Shown here in pieces: positions 1-12,179 of a DNA stretch of 64,000 bases. Position 1 is the stretch's first letter. The number at the start of each line of letters is the position of its first letter. Source of the stretch: Neoechinorhynchus agilis (taxonomy: Eukaryota > Acanthocephala); contig JBMGUZ010000004.1 in the NCBI GenBank assembly GCA_051530055.1, forward strand, positions 1 through 64,000, given 5' to 3'. Below the pieces are notes generated by a model that was not told the DNA's origin, ran no database searches, and saw nothing but the letters and a program-made list of their open reading frames with translations. Both the position numbers and the translations under genes were made by a program.

Positions 1-190
1 TTTTCCTATCGTTACCTTTTATTCAATCCACAATATCATACTCCACAGCGATTTTAGGATCAAGTACTACATGCTGAGTATTCTCTAAGGTTGGTTGGTA
101 CCAAATCCCAAGTAATTGTCGAAATATTCGCAGTGACCGCTTCACTATCCGATTTCAGTAAACCTTTAATATGTTTCCTAGAATTCACCT
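1..190. other. Unassigned AT-rich sequence
   Basis: I see no open frame, repeat unit or RNA-gene hallmark in these first 190 bases. They precede the 453-bp repeat array and may be a diverged edge of it. Confidence 0.4.
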
Positions 191-1895
191 TTGAATAGAT
201 GTACTATTCGCATCGGAAATCGCATTATCATATTAGGTCAATATTCACAAGAGTGAAAGATCAATAAATTTGCAAGATTCACTAAAATTAAATAACATCA
301 TTAAAATTAGCGCGTCAAATATGCTCACACTAATATATCATTTTGATACCACTTTTAAGCACCATGGATGTAATTCAGGTGTCTTATATGAGCAAGAATC
401 TTAAAACAAAGTGTCACAATTTAACAAGCAACAAGAAGCTGTTATTGCAGGTGTATTCAGCATAAAAAGTAGATCTAGAATAGCTACTTTGATCAGAAAT
501 TTATTGACGTTTAAATATCGATTAACAAGGTTACAAGTCTACGAATTGAACAACGAATAACTCAAGAATAATGAAAGCTATCGCAGATCTCAATACAGAG
601 TTGGAATCAGCGCGTGAAGAAGTACTAAAGGAACTGATTTAGGAAACTATAGCTTTATTATTCACGTCGGTAATCGCATGATCAAATTTGGTCAAAAGTC
701 ACAAGAGTGAACGACCACTAAATTTGCAAGATTACCTAAAATTGGATAACACCATTGAAATCAGCGCGTAGATATGCTCAAACTGATATATCATTTTGTT
801 ACCACTTTTAAGCACCATGAATAAAATTCAGGTGTCTTATATGAACAAGAATCTGAACACTTAGTGTCAAAATTTAATAAGAACAAAAAGCCGTTATTGC
901 AGGTGTATTCAGCATCAAAAGTACATTTAGAAAAGTTAATTTCATCTGAAATTTATTGATGTTGTAATATCAATAATCAAGGTTTTAAGTCTCAGAATTG
1001 AACAACGAATAACTCAAGAACCATTATAGCTATGGCAGATCTGAATGCAGATTTAGAATCAGCGCGTAAGGATGAACTAAATTAACAGATTTAGGAAACT
1101 ACAGCTTCATTATTCACGTCGATAATCGCATGGCCATAGTTGGTGAAAAGTCACAAGAGTTAAAGATCACTAAATTTGCAAGATTTATTAAAATTGGACA
1201 ACGCCATTGAAATCGGCGCGTCAGATATGCTTAAACTGATATATCATTTTGTTACCACTTTTAAGCACCATGGATGTAATTCAGGTGTCTTATATGAACA
1301 AGAATCTGAAAATTTAGTGTCAAAATTTAACAAGAACAAGAAGCCGTTACTGCGGGTGTATTCAGCATCCAAAGTAGATCTAGAAAAGTTAATTTGATCT
1401 TAAATTTATTGATGTTTTAATATCAATATTCAAGGTTATAAGTCACAAAATTGAACAACGAATAACTCAAGAACCATGACAGCCATCGCAGATCTGAATA
1501 CAGATTTGGAATCAGCGCGTAAAGATGTACTAAATGAACTGATCTAGGAAACTACAGCTTTATTATTAACGTCGGTAATCGCATGATCATATTTGGTCAA
1601 AAGTCACAAGAGTGAAAGATCACTAAATTTGTAAGATTCATTAAAATTGGATAACACCATTGAAATCAGCGCGTCAGATATGCTCAAATTGACATATCAT
1701 TTTGTTACAACTTATAAGCACCATAGATATAATTCAGGTGTCTTATATGAACTAGAATCTTAAAACTTAGTGTAAAAATTTAAAAAGCAACAAGATGCCG
1801 TTATTGCAGCTGTATTCAGCATCAAAAGTAGATCAATAAAAGTTAATGGGATCTGAAATTTGTTGATGTTTTAATATCAATAATCAAGAAACAAA
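190..1895 (+). repeat. 453-bp tandem repeat, about four copies
   Basis: The anchor TGCAAGATT (or a close variant) recurs at about 271, 725, 1177 and 1630, which gives periods of 454, 452 and 453 bp. Each unit also carries ATCAGCGCGTCAGATATGCT and AATAACTCAAGAACCATGA. Units differ by scattered substitutions and small indels. No frame is conserved between units, so I do not regard it as coding. The same family lies in reverse orientation at 19901-21235, with more diverged relatives at 23576-24700 and 59691-60160. Confidence 0.9.
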
Positions 1896-4800
1896 ATGAT
1901 CTTTACTATAATTAAGACGCGCTTTTGGAAAACATTATCAGTCAAATATAAACTCGAGATTTAAAAACGCATTCGTGTATTCACTATTAGTGCTTCGCTT
2001 TAATTTAGACGCGCATTTGGAAAACGTTATCAATCAAATAAAAACAAGAGATTGCAAAATGCATACGTGAACTGCGTCTTTGAACTTCAGTTTAATTTTG
2101 AAACGCCTTTGGAAAACATTATCAACCAAATAAAAACAAGTGATTTGAAAACGCATTCGCGCACTCAATCTTAGTACTTCGTTTTAATTTACAAGCGCTT
2201 TTGGAAAACATCATCAATTAAATAAAAACTCGAGATTTGAAAACGCATTCGTGTAGTCACTCTTAGATCCTTACGTTAATTTAGACGCGATTTTGGAAAA
2301 CATTATCAATCAAATAAAAAAAGACGTAAAAAACGCTTTAGTTTACTCACTTGTTGTGTTTCACTTTAATTTAGACGCGCTTTTGGAAAACATTATCAAT
2401 CAAATAAAAACAAGAGACTACAAAATGCATACGTGTACTCACTCTTAGATCCTAACTTTAATTTAGACGCGCTTTTTGAAAACATTATCAATCAAATAAA
2501 AAGAAGAGATTACAAAATGGATAACTCAGACGCGCTATTGAAAAACATTATCAACCATATAAAAACAAGAGATTACAAAATGCATTCGTGTTCTCACCCA
2601 AAGATCCTGACTTCAATTTCGACGCGCTCATGGAAAACCTCATCAATACAACAAAAACAAGAGATATGAAAACGCATTCGTGTACTCACTCTTACTGCCT
2701 CGCTTTAATTTAGACGCACTTTTAGAAAACATTATCCATCAAATAAAAATTCGAGATTTTAAAACGCATTAATGTACTAACTCTTAGTGATTCGCTTTAA
2801 TTTAGACGCGCTTTATGAAAACATTATCAATACAATTAAAACAAGAGATTTGAAAACGCATTCTTGTATTCACTCTTAGTGCCTTGCTTTAATTTAGACG
2901 CGCTTTTGGAAAACCTTATCAATTAAAAAAATCTCGAAATTTGAAAACGCATTCGTGTGCTCACTCTTAGTGCTTCACTTTAATTTAGACGCGCTTTTGG
3001 AAAACATTATCAATTAAATATTATCTCGATATTTGAAAACGCATTCGTGTGCTCGCTCTTAGTGCTTCACTTAAATTAGACTCGCTTTTGGAAAAAATTA
3101 TCAATCAAATAAAAACACGAGATTACAAAATGCATGACGCACTTCTTGAAAACACTATCAATCAAATGAAAAGTCGAAATTTTAAAACGCATTCGTGTAC
3201 TCACTCTAAGTGCTTAATTAAATTAGACGCGTTTTGAAAAACATTATCAATCAAATAAACACAAGAGATTACAAAATTCATACGTGTACTCACCCTTAGA
3301 TCTTTACTTTAATTTAGTCGCGCTTTTGCAAAACATTATCAATTGAATAAAATCTCGAATTTTGAAAATGCATTCGTGCACCCGCTCTTAGTGCTTAATT
3401 AAATTAGAAGCGTTTTGGAAAACACTATCAATGAAATAAAAACAAGAGATAACAAAACTCATACGTGTACTCACTCTTAGATCTTTACTTAAAATTGGAC
3501 GCGCTTTTGGAAAACCTTATCAATCAAAAAAAATTCGAAATTTGAAAACGCATTCGTGTGCTCACTATTAGATCTTTACTTTAATTTAGGCGCGCTTTTG
3601 GAAAACATTATCAATCAAATAAAAACAAGAGATTACAATATTTATACGTGTACTCACTCCTAGATCTTTACTTCAACTCAGACGCGCTTTTGGAAAACAT
3701 TATCAATATAATAAGATCTCGAAATTTTAAAACGCATTCGTGTACTCAATCTAAGTGCTTCACCTAAATTAGACGCGCTTTTGGAAAACATTATCGACCA
3801 AATAAGAACAAGAGATAACAAAATGCATACGTGTACTCTCTCTTAGATCTTTACTTTAATTCAGACGCGCTTTTGGAAAACATTATCAAATAAATAGTAT
3901 CTCGAAATTTGAAAACGCATTTGTGTGCTCGCTCTTCGTGCTACAGTTAAATGTGACGCGCTCTTCGAAAACATTATCAATCAAATAAAAACAAGAGATT
4001 AGAAAATTCATACGTGTACCCACTCTTAGATCTTTACTTTAATTTAGACACGCATTTGGAAAACATTTTCAATCAAATAAAAATTCGAAATTTAAAAACG
4101 TATTCGTGTGCTCAGTCTTGGTGCGTCACTAAAATTAGACGAACTTTTGGAAAACCTTATCAATCAAATAAAGATAAGAGTATACAAAATACATACGTGT
4201 ACTCAATCTCAGATTTTTGCTTTAATTTAGACGGGCTTTTGGAAAACATTGTCAATCATATAAAAACTATAAATTTGAAAACGCAATCGTGTGCTCACTC
4301 CTAGTGCTTCACTTTAATTAGACGAACTTTTGGAAAACATTATCAATCAAATCAAAAACAGGAGATTACAAAATTCATACGTGTACTCACTTTTAGATCT
4401 TTAATTTGACGCGCCTTTGGAAAACATTATCAATCAAATAAAATCTCGAAATTTGAAAACGCATTCGCGTGCTCACTCTCAGTGCTTCACTTTAATTTAG
4501 GCGCACTTTTGGAAAACATTATCCATCAAATAAGAACAAGAGATTAAAAAATTCATGCGTGTACTCACTCTTAGATCTCTACTTTAATTTAGACGCGCTT
4601 TGGGAAAACATTATCAATAAAATAATATCTCGAAATTTCAAAACGCATTCGTTTGCTCGCTCTAAGTTCTTCACTTAAGTTAGACGCGCTTTTCGAAAAC
4701 ACTATCAATCAAATATAAACAAGCGATTACAAAATGCATACTTGTACTCACTGTTAGATCTTTACTTTAATTTAGACGCGCTTTTGGAAACATTATCAAT

Positions 4801-6282
4801 CAAATAAAAACTCGAAATTTTAAAACGCATTCGTGTGCTCGCCCTTAGTGCTTCACTTAAATTAGACGCGCTTTTGGAAAACATTATCAATAAAATAAAA
4901 ACAAGAGATTACAAAATGCATACTTGTACTCACTGTTAGATCTTTACAATAAATTAGACGCGCTTTTGGAAAACATTATCAATCAAATAAAAATTCGAAA
5001 TTTGAAAACGCATTCGTGTGCTCACTCTTAGTGCTTCACTTGAATTAGACGCGCTTTTTAAAAACATTGTCAATTAAATATTATCTCGAAATTATAAAAC
5101 GCATTCGTGTGCTCGATCTTAGTGCTTCACATAAATTAGACGCGCTCTAAGAAAACCTTGTCAATCAAATAAAAACAAGAGATTACAAAATGCATACGTG
5201 TACCCACTCTTAGATCTTTACTTTAATTTAGAAACGCTTTTGGAAAACATTATCAATTAAATAAAAATTCGAAATTTGAAAGCGCATTCGTGTGCTCACT
5301 TTTAGTGCTTCAGTTAAATTTGACGAACTTTTGGAAAACATTACCAATCAAATAAAAAAAAGCGATTTGAAAACGCATTCGTGTACTCACTGTTAGATCT
5401 TCACTTAAATTTAGACGCTCTTTTGGAAAAGATTATCAATCAAGTAAAAAAATAGATTGTAAAACGAATTAATGTACTAACTCTCAGTGCTTAACTTTAA
5501 TTTGGACGCGCATTTGAATAACATAGTCAATCAAATAAGAGCTCTTGATTAAAAAACGCATCCGTGCACACACTCATTGAACTTTACCTTAATTTAGACG
5601 CGTTTTTCGAAAACATTATTAATCAAATAAAAACTCGAGATTTGAAAACGCATTTGCGTGCATATTCTTGGCGGTTAACTTTAATTAAGACGCGCTTTTA
5701 TAAAATATTATCAATACAATAAAGACGAGATTTGAAGACGCATTCGTGTACTCACTCTCAGATCTTCACTTTAATTTAGGCGTGCTTTTAGAAAACATTA
5801 TCTATTCAATTAAAACTCGAGATTTGAAAACGCCTTCGTGTGGTAATTAGTTGTGATTCGCTTGAATTTGGACGCGCTTTTGGAAAACATTATCTATTCA
5901 ATTAAAACTAGAGATTTGAGAACGCATGCGTGGGCTAATTAGTTGTGCTTCGCTTGAGTTTGAATGCGCTTTTGGAAAACATTATCAATACAATAAAAAC
6001 AAGAGATTAAAAAACGCACTCGTACACTTACTCCAGCGCTTCACATTAATTTAGATGCGCTTTTTAAAACATCATCAATACAATAAAAACAAGAAACTTT
6101 AATACGCCTTCGTGTACTCACACCTAGTGCTTCGCTTTGACTTATACGCGCTTTTGAAAAACACTATCAATATAATAAAAACTGGAGATTTCAAAACGCA
6201 TTCGTGTACCCACTTTTAGTGCATCGGTGTAATTTAGAGGCGCTTGTGGAAAACTTAATAAATCAAATAAAAAAATCGAAAT
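1896..6282 (+). repeat. 92-bp satellite array, about 47 copies
   Basis: The core TTAGACGCGCTTTTGGAAAA recurs every 92 bp (for example 2371 and 2463), followed by CATTATCAATCAAATAAAAA and then by CGTGTACTCACTCTTAG or a variant. The array runs without a break for about 4.4 kb. Unit sequences alternate loosely between ACAAGAGATTACAAAATGCA and CTCGAAATTTGAAAACGCAT versions, which hints at a two-unit higher-order pattern. Because 92 is not a multiple of three, short frames inside it are by-products. Reverse-orientation arrays of the same family are at 24896-25297 and 47846-48735. A transposon end abuts each array. Confidence 0.95.
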
Positions 6283-7310
6283 TTGAGCAGTTATACCGAA
6301 CACAATCGGCACATTTAATAAACGACTACGCAGGCCCCTTATTTATTAAGAAAATAGCCGCCGCTTGGGACTTTTTGCCCACTGATTTCACTAAGATCGA
6401 TAGTAAGTGGAGAACGCGGCTTAAGAGCATATTGCAGCCGCCCCGACACGTTTCGGACGGTGCGTTCCACCTACCACTGTCTAGGTTATCGATCAATCTA
6501 CAACGAAATCATGACGATGCGCTTTAATTCCGTTCAAAAAGTGCTGGCCCGGTTTAATGGCCTTGTCAATGTCTCAAAGGAGGTAACGCAAATTAATAAG
6601 TTCCTCGAAGATCTAGGAATCAACGAACAATGCGGGAGCTTGAATGTCAATATAAACATTAATTCTTCTATTCACAGATCATTGATAAGTCTCTGGAAAG
6701 AGGCAATGACTCAAAGTCAAGGGCTCGACTGTTTCACGAATGGCATGTTCGAACGGAATTTAATCTCCTTCCGGTATCGGCAAGACCGGTACAGTTCATA
6801 TGTCGAACAAGTAAAGCTACGGCTTCAAATATTGGACGTAGGTTCGGTGTTGGCACGAATGGATCCCAAGCGGAATAAGTCATGTCGACACTGCACGGCT
6901 TCAGATGAGACACAAGTTCATGTGTTGAACATGTGCGACCACTCCTCAACATCGATATCCAAAAGACATGATCATGTGCAGAGTCGACTTACTTGGACAG
7001 TGAAGAAGAAACAAGGCGTAGACTTCGAGGTCGTCGAAAGAAATAGATTCCACGATTCGGCCGGCAATCTTTACAAGCCAGATCTTATCCTGCATGACAA
7101 GCGCAATGGTACAGTATATATTGCCGATATTGTGGTATATTATGAGACTAATGGTCACCGTGCCGAGGAAATAATGTATGAAAATGAAGCAAAGTATCGC
7201 CCAATTGTACCGGTAGTCGCGCAAATATACAATTTTAAAGAACATCAAGTGCGCACAATCGGTCTTGCAGTTGGGTCAAGAGGCACCTATAGCCATTGTC
7301 TTCTTAAGCG
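6283..7310 (+). pseudogene. R2-1: 5'-truncated R2 LINE, thumb to endonuclease
   Basis: This is the C-terminal third of an R2 polyprotein, the enzyme that nicks 28S DNA and reverse-transcribes R2 RNA there. It enters directly from the satellite with SAHLINDYAGP, which matches the post-RT thumb of R2-5. It changes frame near 6460-6490 and continues in an open frame to about 7310. In order I see the FRYRQDRYSSYVEQVKLRL block, the CCHC knuckle CRHCTASDETQVHVLNMC, and the restriction-like endonuclease block KPDLILHD with VYIADIVVYYE. It ends at the family motif AVGSRGTYS, where gypsy DNA takes over. The RT domain and 3' UTR are missing. Its 5' truncation point is exactly the end of the satellite, so it either inserted into satellite or was joined to it later. 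Confidence 0.88.
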
Positions 7311-8522
7311 GCCACGGATCCTACACATAAGCATACGTACTGCACGTAACGCTCCCATGACTATTCGAAATAGACATCTTCAAATACACTCAGATCTTGG
7401 CCACCCAGAGTCACCAGATTCTCACACTTTATCAAGGAAAACAACCTACCGTATACGATCGATGAAATACGACAAGTATGTTCCGAATGTCAAACGTGTT
7501 GCCGTATAAAACCAAGATTGCTAAAATCTAACAATCTTCACCTTGTTAAGGCAACAAAACCTTTCGAACGTTTATCCGTCGATTTTAAAGGCCCTTTGCC
7601 CTCAACTACAAATGGAATGGCTTATCTTTTCGTTTCTGTGGACGAATTCTAACGGTTCCCGATTGCTTTCGCTGCCAGAGACTGTTCTGCCGAAACTGTT
7701 AAATTATGTATACGGCAAATATTCGCCATTTTCGGTTGCCCTGCTTATGTTCACTCGGACAAAGGAGCTTCATTCGTATCTCTAAGCGTACGTTCATGGC
7801 TAAACAGCTTAAGAATCTGTATCAACAATACGACAGCATTTCATCCACAGGGAAACGGGCAGTGTGAGAGAACTAACGGGACAATCTGGAGGACAATTTA
7901 ACTCATGTTCGCCGACAAGAATCTACCGTCAAATCGATGGTCTGACGTCCTCCCCGAAGCCGTTTCCAGAATACGTTCCTTGCTGTGCACGAGTACGAAT
8001 GCGTCCCCTCATCAACGAACCCATTACCTTCCTGGATCACTGAAAATAGAAACGCGTATCTGAAAACCATGCCACAGCGATCGAAATACGACGATAAAGT
8101 ATCCGAAGTCGAGATTATTGAGGGAAATGAAAAATACGCCACAATCGAACATCCGAGCGGTCGCCAAGAGATTGTCTCCAGCCAACGACTAGCGCCTTTT
8201 GGAACGTACAACTTGGCCGAGGACACGAGGACAAGGAGGATCCAGGCAACTCTCAGTCTCCGATTGGTAACAATTCTAACAATTCCTCGCGTCCGACGAG
8301 TGAATTGGGATCCTGTTGGGTTCAAGAAGACGGACGAGATGTAAAAGGATCCTGCCGACTTCCGTTTTCAAACAAGGGGTAAATTGTGGTATATATTATC
8401 ATAATAAAAACACAATATCAATATGCACCCCAGTTGCATAATACGCTAACAGTGTGAATGCGTGACTGCGCGAACCGCTGGCATCGTTTAGTTTTTATTT
8501 GAAAATAAAGCCTGAAGTTTGG
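7311..8522 (+). mobile_element. Ty3/gypsy fossil: integrase and 3' end
   Basis: This is a fragment of an LTR retrotransposon. Translated pieces show an integrase zinc-binding region (about 7400-7510) and an integrase core (about 7560-8000), recognised by blocks such as PFERLSVDFKGPLPS and HPQGNGQCERTNG. The style resembles gypsy integrases of the CsRn1/Gulliver type known from worms, but the clade call is inference. A candidate 3' LTR follows a purine-rich tract. The gag, protease and RT parts and the 5' LTR are absent, and the integrase is broken in several places. It lies between two R2 fragments of different subfamilies. An old copy is likely. Confidence 0.75.
8391..8522 (+). repeat. Candidate 3' LTR of the gypsy fossil
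   Basis: The stretch begins TGTGGTATATATTATC just after a purine-rich tract, contains AATAAA near its end (about 8504), and stops where R2 coding sequence resumes. These are LTR-like properties, but no partner copy is present in the window to define the ends. Confidence 0.4.
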
Positions 8523-9265
8523 TATCAGAATCAGCATTCGACCGTCTGAACCACAAATCCATTTTAAAAGCATTAAAGGACTACAAGTACCTAAAGCTAC
8601 CGTACGGCAAGACCACAAAGAAGATAAAGATAACGAGAGGTGTCTTTCAAGGTGATCCACTATCTCCGTTGCTATTTTGTTTAACGATCGACGCGGCACT
8701 TTCAAAAAACCCGAAAAGCCAATTTCGGCAAGAAGGCATTCTAAACCATCTGGCTTGCGCCAATGATGAAGTCCTCATTGCGAAAGACGCCAGTGACCTT
8801 CAAGCACAGTAGGACGCTCTTACAAGTGCACTGAAGCAAAGTGGACAACATCTAAGTGCAGAAAAATCATGTGCTTAAGCACAGGACTTTAAGGACGGTC
8901 GACTGCGCGAATTAACAGAAACGTGAATCCTGTTAGGATAGGGCTGTCTACAAAATATAACCAGCGATGCAATTTCAAGACCAACTAAATAAGTGACTTC
9001 TGAAGATTAACAGCGCGAGACTCAGACCCACTCAAAAAGTTAACTTGTTCAACGATTATGCGGTTCTAAAAATCATCCATCAACTGGGAAGTGAACCTCG
9101 CGTATACTTGCCTCGCTCGCGTACAGACGCCTCGCTCACTTAATGACAAGATGCCTCCCCGCTTCCGAAATTACTTGGAACGCGAGCGTAAAATAATGCG
9201 CAATCACTCAGGGCAATCAATTCCCAGTTTTTGAAAGAATTCGAGGTCGATGCAGCTATTACTTA
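8523..9265 (+). pseudogene. R2-2: broken R2 reverse-transcriptase fragment
   Basis: An open frame from 8519 to 8812 encodes part of the R2 RT fingers and palm. SAFDRLNHKSILKALKD corresponds to motif A (R2-5: SAFDTVSH), and GVFQGDPLSPLLF to motif B. The catalytic YADD is decayed to ANDE in LACANDEVLIA, so this copy is dead. After a stop at about 8810 the homology continues weakly through SAEKSCA to the thumb motif RPTQKVNLFNDYAV at about 9020-9065. Identity to R2-5 is low, so it belongs to a different R2 subfamily. The last 200 bases show no clear homology. Confidence 0.75.
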
Positions 9266-9269
9266 CGAT

Positions 9270-10640
9270 GTGGGAAGCCGATCAATTTCGAGTCAAATAC
9301 GTGTTCAAAGGCAAAGGAGTTAGGACTTCGAATTGTGGAACTTAGAAAGTCACGAACGATCGCGTTGTCCGCCGTTGCGTTTCATATTTTTGACAATCCG
9401 GCCTTCTTTCGAAAAGTTCATGCGCAACTGCTTGAAGAAATCGGAGCAAATCTATCATACTTCGAAAGTCTCTGTCAAGCACTGCCGGACGCAAACATTA
9501 CAATAGAAGATGTGATTGAAGCGATACAGAAATGCCAAGTGCTATCACAACAGTTTATATTATGGGCAGCTGCGTCCGCTTATGAATGCGACTTCGTTGT
9601 AAATGGGTCAAATACAAGTGCTCCTCTAAGGATTCGATCCAGAAAAATAGCCAAGGCAACAGAACAGGTCTTTATCCACGCGTTCGAGTCTGCGCTGTTA
9701 ATAACACGCAATCGAAGGACATGAGCAGACAGTGTAATAGAGCCTTATATTTCAACAATACTGCGCGGTCAGAAAACATTAATCCATTGACTGTGAACAA
9801 GCTTTACTGTGATCTCTTCCAAGGAACCTGCCAACAAAATTTTACCCAACACAGATTACATGACGATACCTCATCACATAAAAATTGACCGATTATTACA
9901 AATGAGGAAATCAAAAGTGCTATTTGAGGAATAAAACCAGGAAGTGCACTAGGGCCCGACAAAATATCGCTGCGAATTATAAAAGCATTTAATCGCGATC
10001 TTGTTGGTTTGACCGTTCTTTTTAACTCAATATTGCGACTAGAACATCCTAAAAAAGCATGGCTGGAGAAAAAACAATTCTCCTCCCAAAGAGCAAATGG
10101 AACTCACCGTCATATACATATCCAAAAATCTCTGAGATCGATCACTATATCTTCGATTTTGCTATGAACCTTCAATCGGATAATACTTGCAAGATTTCGA
10201 TCATAATGTCCAGTATTTGGACATCAAACCAGAATAGACAAAGAGCGACCCGGTGCTTTCCGCCCCTGTTCGTGTCCAAACGAGACCTCCATCCTATCAA
10301 CGAGTGTCCAAAAGTAATTGCTGCCATGATATACCGACAAGACGGAGTACTTCGCAGACTCAGATGGACCCTCTTGACAAAGTTCTTCGATGCCGTGGAA
10401 TTGGTCGAAAACTATAGGCTCCAAACCGTCGACGGAAAACCCCTCAAACGTGATCTTACCCTTCTTGACCGTCGGACAAATGAAGTCAAGGTCATTGATA
10501 TAGCAGTGTTATTGTGAAACTCACAAAGACCGGGGCGAAGAAGTGATGGCACATAAAGAGGATAAGTATAGAGCAATAATTCCTGCAGTGGCAAAGTATT
10601 TTAAAGCAAATACCCACCTGCACTGGTCATTCTAAACTTT
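9270..10640 (+). pseudogene. R2-3: internally deleted R2 (N-domain joined to endonuclease)
   Basis: The frame 9335-9724 matches the region upstream of the R2 RT: LGLRIVELRKS, then AVAFHIFDNPAFFRKV, then FILWAAASAYECDFV. Homology continues in a second frame through NRALYFNNT (about 9745) and GSALGPDKISLRI (about 9940), the start of the RT. At about 10205 it jumps to the C-terminal part: HPINECPKVIAAMI (end of the CCHC knuckle), then KRDLTLLDRR and KVIDIAVLL of the endonuclease, ending in KEDKYRAIIPAVAKYF near 10600. The catalytic palm and thumb are missing. The endonuclease reads KRD where R2-5 has KPD. The copy is clearly inactive. Confidence 0.75.
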
Positions 10641-11261
10641 TAAACGAAAAGATTGCGGACGCGCAAGAGAAGAAAGCAATAATCGATGTAAATCATTGAA
10701 TTTGCAACAACCGGTGTCACGCAGGAGTGATGAATTCGATGAACGTGTTGCTTGCGATATATGCAATCCAATGATCTATGGCTTGGGTTTCTGCAGTGCA
10801 ATTGTCGACCGGTTAAAGAGGGACCACCAATCGTCGATTATCGCGGTTAAATACGGCTCGTGTCATAAAAATATAACGACGTGGTATCTGCACGCAGCCA
10901 TGTTAACCAATGTCGGGAAAAAGATGAATTAAAGAAAACGCAACCAATGGCAGAGCCGCAGTGTATCACTGCATCCTCAAATGCTATATCAATAATCCCC
11001 CGTCTGCCGTATGATTGAAGACCTCACGTTTTGTACAATACAAACTCAACGCAGGCGATCGACCTATTGAATGACTACGGAATTCCTCTCATGTAATCGC
11101 GAAGCTACAAAGTGCCCATGTGTAGTGATTTGCGTAGTGACGCAGATGCCATGATCTGCATAGTGACGCAAATACACATGATATATACAGTGGTAGTGAT
11201 AGCGTGCGATGGGAATATAAAAGTTATTGTAACTCTGCTCATGACATCTATTGGTGACAGC
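10641..11261 (+). pseudogene. R2-4: scraps of another R2 plus unassigned sequence
   Basis: The frame 10696-10932 contains CDICNPMIYGLGFC, with LKRDHQSS further on, which resembles an N-terminal R2 zinc-finger segment. At 11040-11090 the thumb motif TQAIDLLNDYGIPLM appears, so most of the element between them is missing. The rest (10935-11035 and 11105-11261) has no recognisable content apart from a short internal repeat, GTAGTGACGCA, at about 11134 and 11160. Confidence 0.5.
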
Positions 11262-11920
11262 CCATGGGAACAACATTTGGACATAGATCAGCCGATCTTA
11301 AGAAAACGTGCAAATTCGTGATTAAGCGTGTTGCATATCGCAATATAATCGAAAGGGAATCGGATTAATATTCGTGAGCCAGGATGCGGCTTATGCTTGA
11401 TCTATTCAGCAGGACGGTGGCCGCAGAAGTAGGAATCCGCTAAGGAGTGTGTAAAAACTCACCTGCCGAATCGACTGGCCCTGAAAATGGATGGCGCTGG
11501 GGACGTATATCCATGCTTGACCGTCAATTCCAGACACAAATGTACAAATGGCTTGACGTGTAGAAGGGCGTTTGCGGTGTTGAAACTTGCACCGTGAGGT
11601 GGAGTGGAGCCGCCGCTAGCGCAGATCTTGGTGGTAGTAGCAAGTATTCAAATGAGAGCATTGAAGACTGAAGTGGAGAAAGGTTCCTTGTGAACAACAT
11701 TTGGACATGGATCAGCCGATCCTAAGAAAACGTGCAAATTCGTGATTAAGCGCGTTGCATTGCGCAATACAATCGAAAGGGAATCGGGTTAATATTCAAG
11801 AGCCAGGATGCGGTTCATGCTTGATCTATTCAGATGCAATGTGATTTCTGCCCAATGCTCCGAATGTTAAAGTGAAGAAATTAATTTAAGTGCGGGTAAA
11901 CGGTGGACGTAACTATGACT
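11262..11920 (+). pseudogene. Rearranged 28S rRNA gene fragment, 5' flank of R2-5
   Basis: Sense-strand 28S sequence in scrambled order. Bases 11393-11850 carry CAGGACGGTGGCC, GGAATCCGCTAAGGAGTGTG, CACCTGCCGAATC and CAGATCTTGGTGGTAGTAGC, all conserved in animal 28S. Bases 11262-11400 duplicate a later segment (AACATTTGGACAT to CTTGATCTATTCAG) that recurs at about 11697-11831. After a deletion the sequence resumes with TGTGATTTCTGCCCA and runs to GGACGTAACTATGACT at 11920, immediately upstream of the R2 target. Order, duplication and deletion rule out a functional gene. Confidence 0.93.
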
Positions 11921-12179
11921 AATGACAACTCAACCAAATTTCACAAGTCCATAGTTATCTTCCCATTCTACCGAGAACTTGGCGCTCCTCATTGTAGATG
12001 GCGCCAATCAACAACCAACGCGTGATCAACGGCTGACAACTGCAATTACTCGTCAGCAAATGTCAGATGATCATCCAGGAAAAACACCAACTGAACCAAG
12101 GCCAAACGATCAATTACGAGAAGAACGATGTGGTTATTTTAATGTCAAGATAATATACTAAATAACGGAAGACGACTCA
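11921..12179 (+). promoter_or_regulatory. R2-5 5' UTR and start region
   Basis: The segment starts right after 28S and includes CAAGTCCATAGTTATCTTCC (about 11946), which recurs in R2-15 in the reverse strand at 60432-60455. It also includes GGCGCTCCTCATTGTAGATG (11981-12000), shared with R2-7 near 36880. In R2-5, R2-7 and R2-13 this box ends AGATGGCG. In R2-7 its ATG opens the zinc-finger frame, so this may be the family start codon. In R2 the 5' end normally folds as an HDV-like ribozyme; I could not fold it here. Confidence 0.55.

Noticed and set aside
2433-4304. Short frames inside the 92-bp satellite (ALFENIINQIK-like repeats)
   Set aside because: The unit length is not a multiple of three, so the reading frame rotates and no frame is maintained across the array.
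1896-6282. CRISPR array
   Set aside because: The whole 92-bp unit is repeated with no unique spacers, and the DNA is eukaryotic.
7903-8325. Minus-strand frames over the integrase fossil
   Set aside because: They are shadows of plus-strand integrase-like sequence, with no domain of their own.
11262-11920. Functional 28S rRNA gene
   Set aside because: The segments are scrambled, duplicated and deleted; it is a pseudogene fragment.
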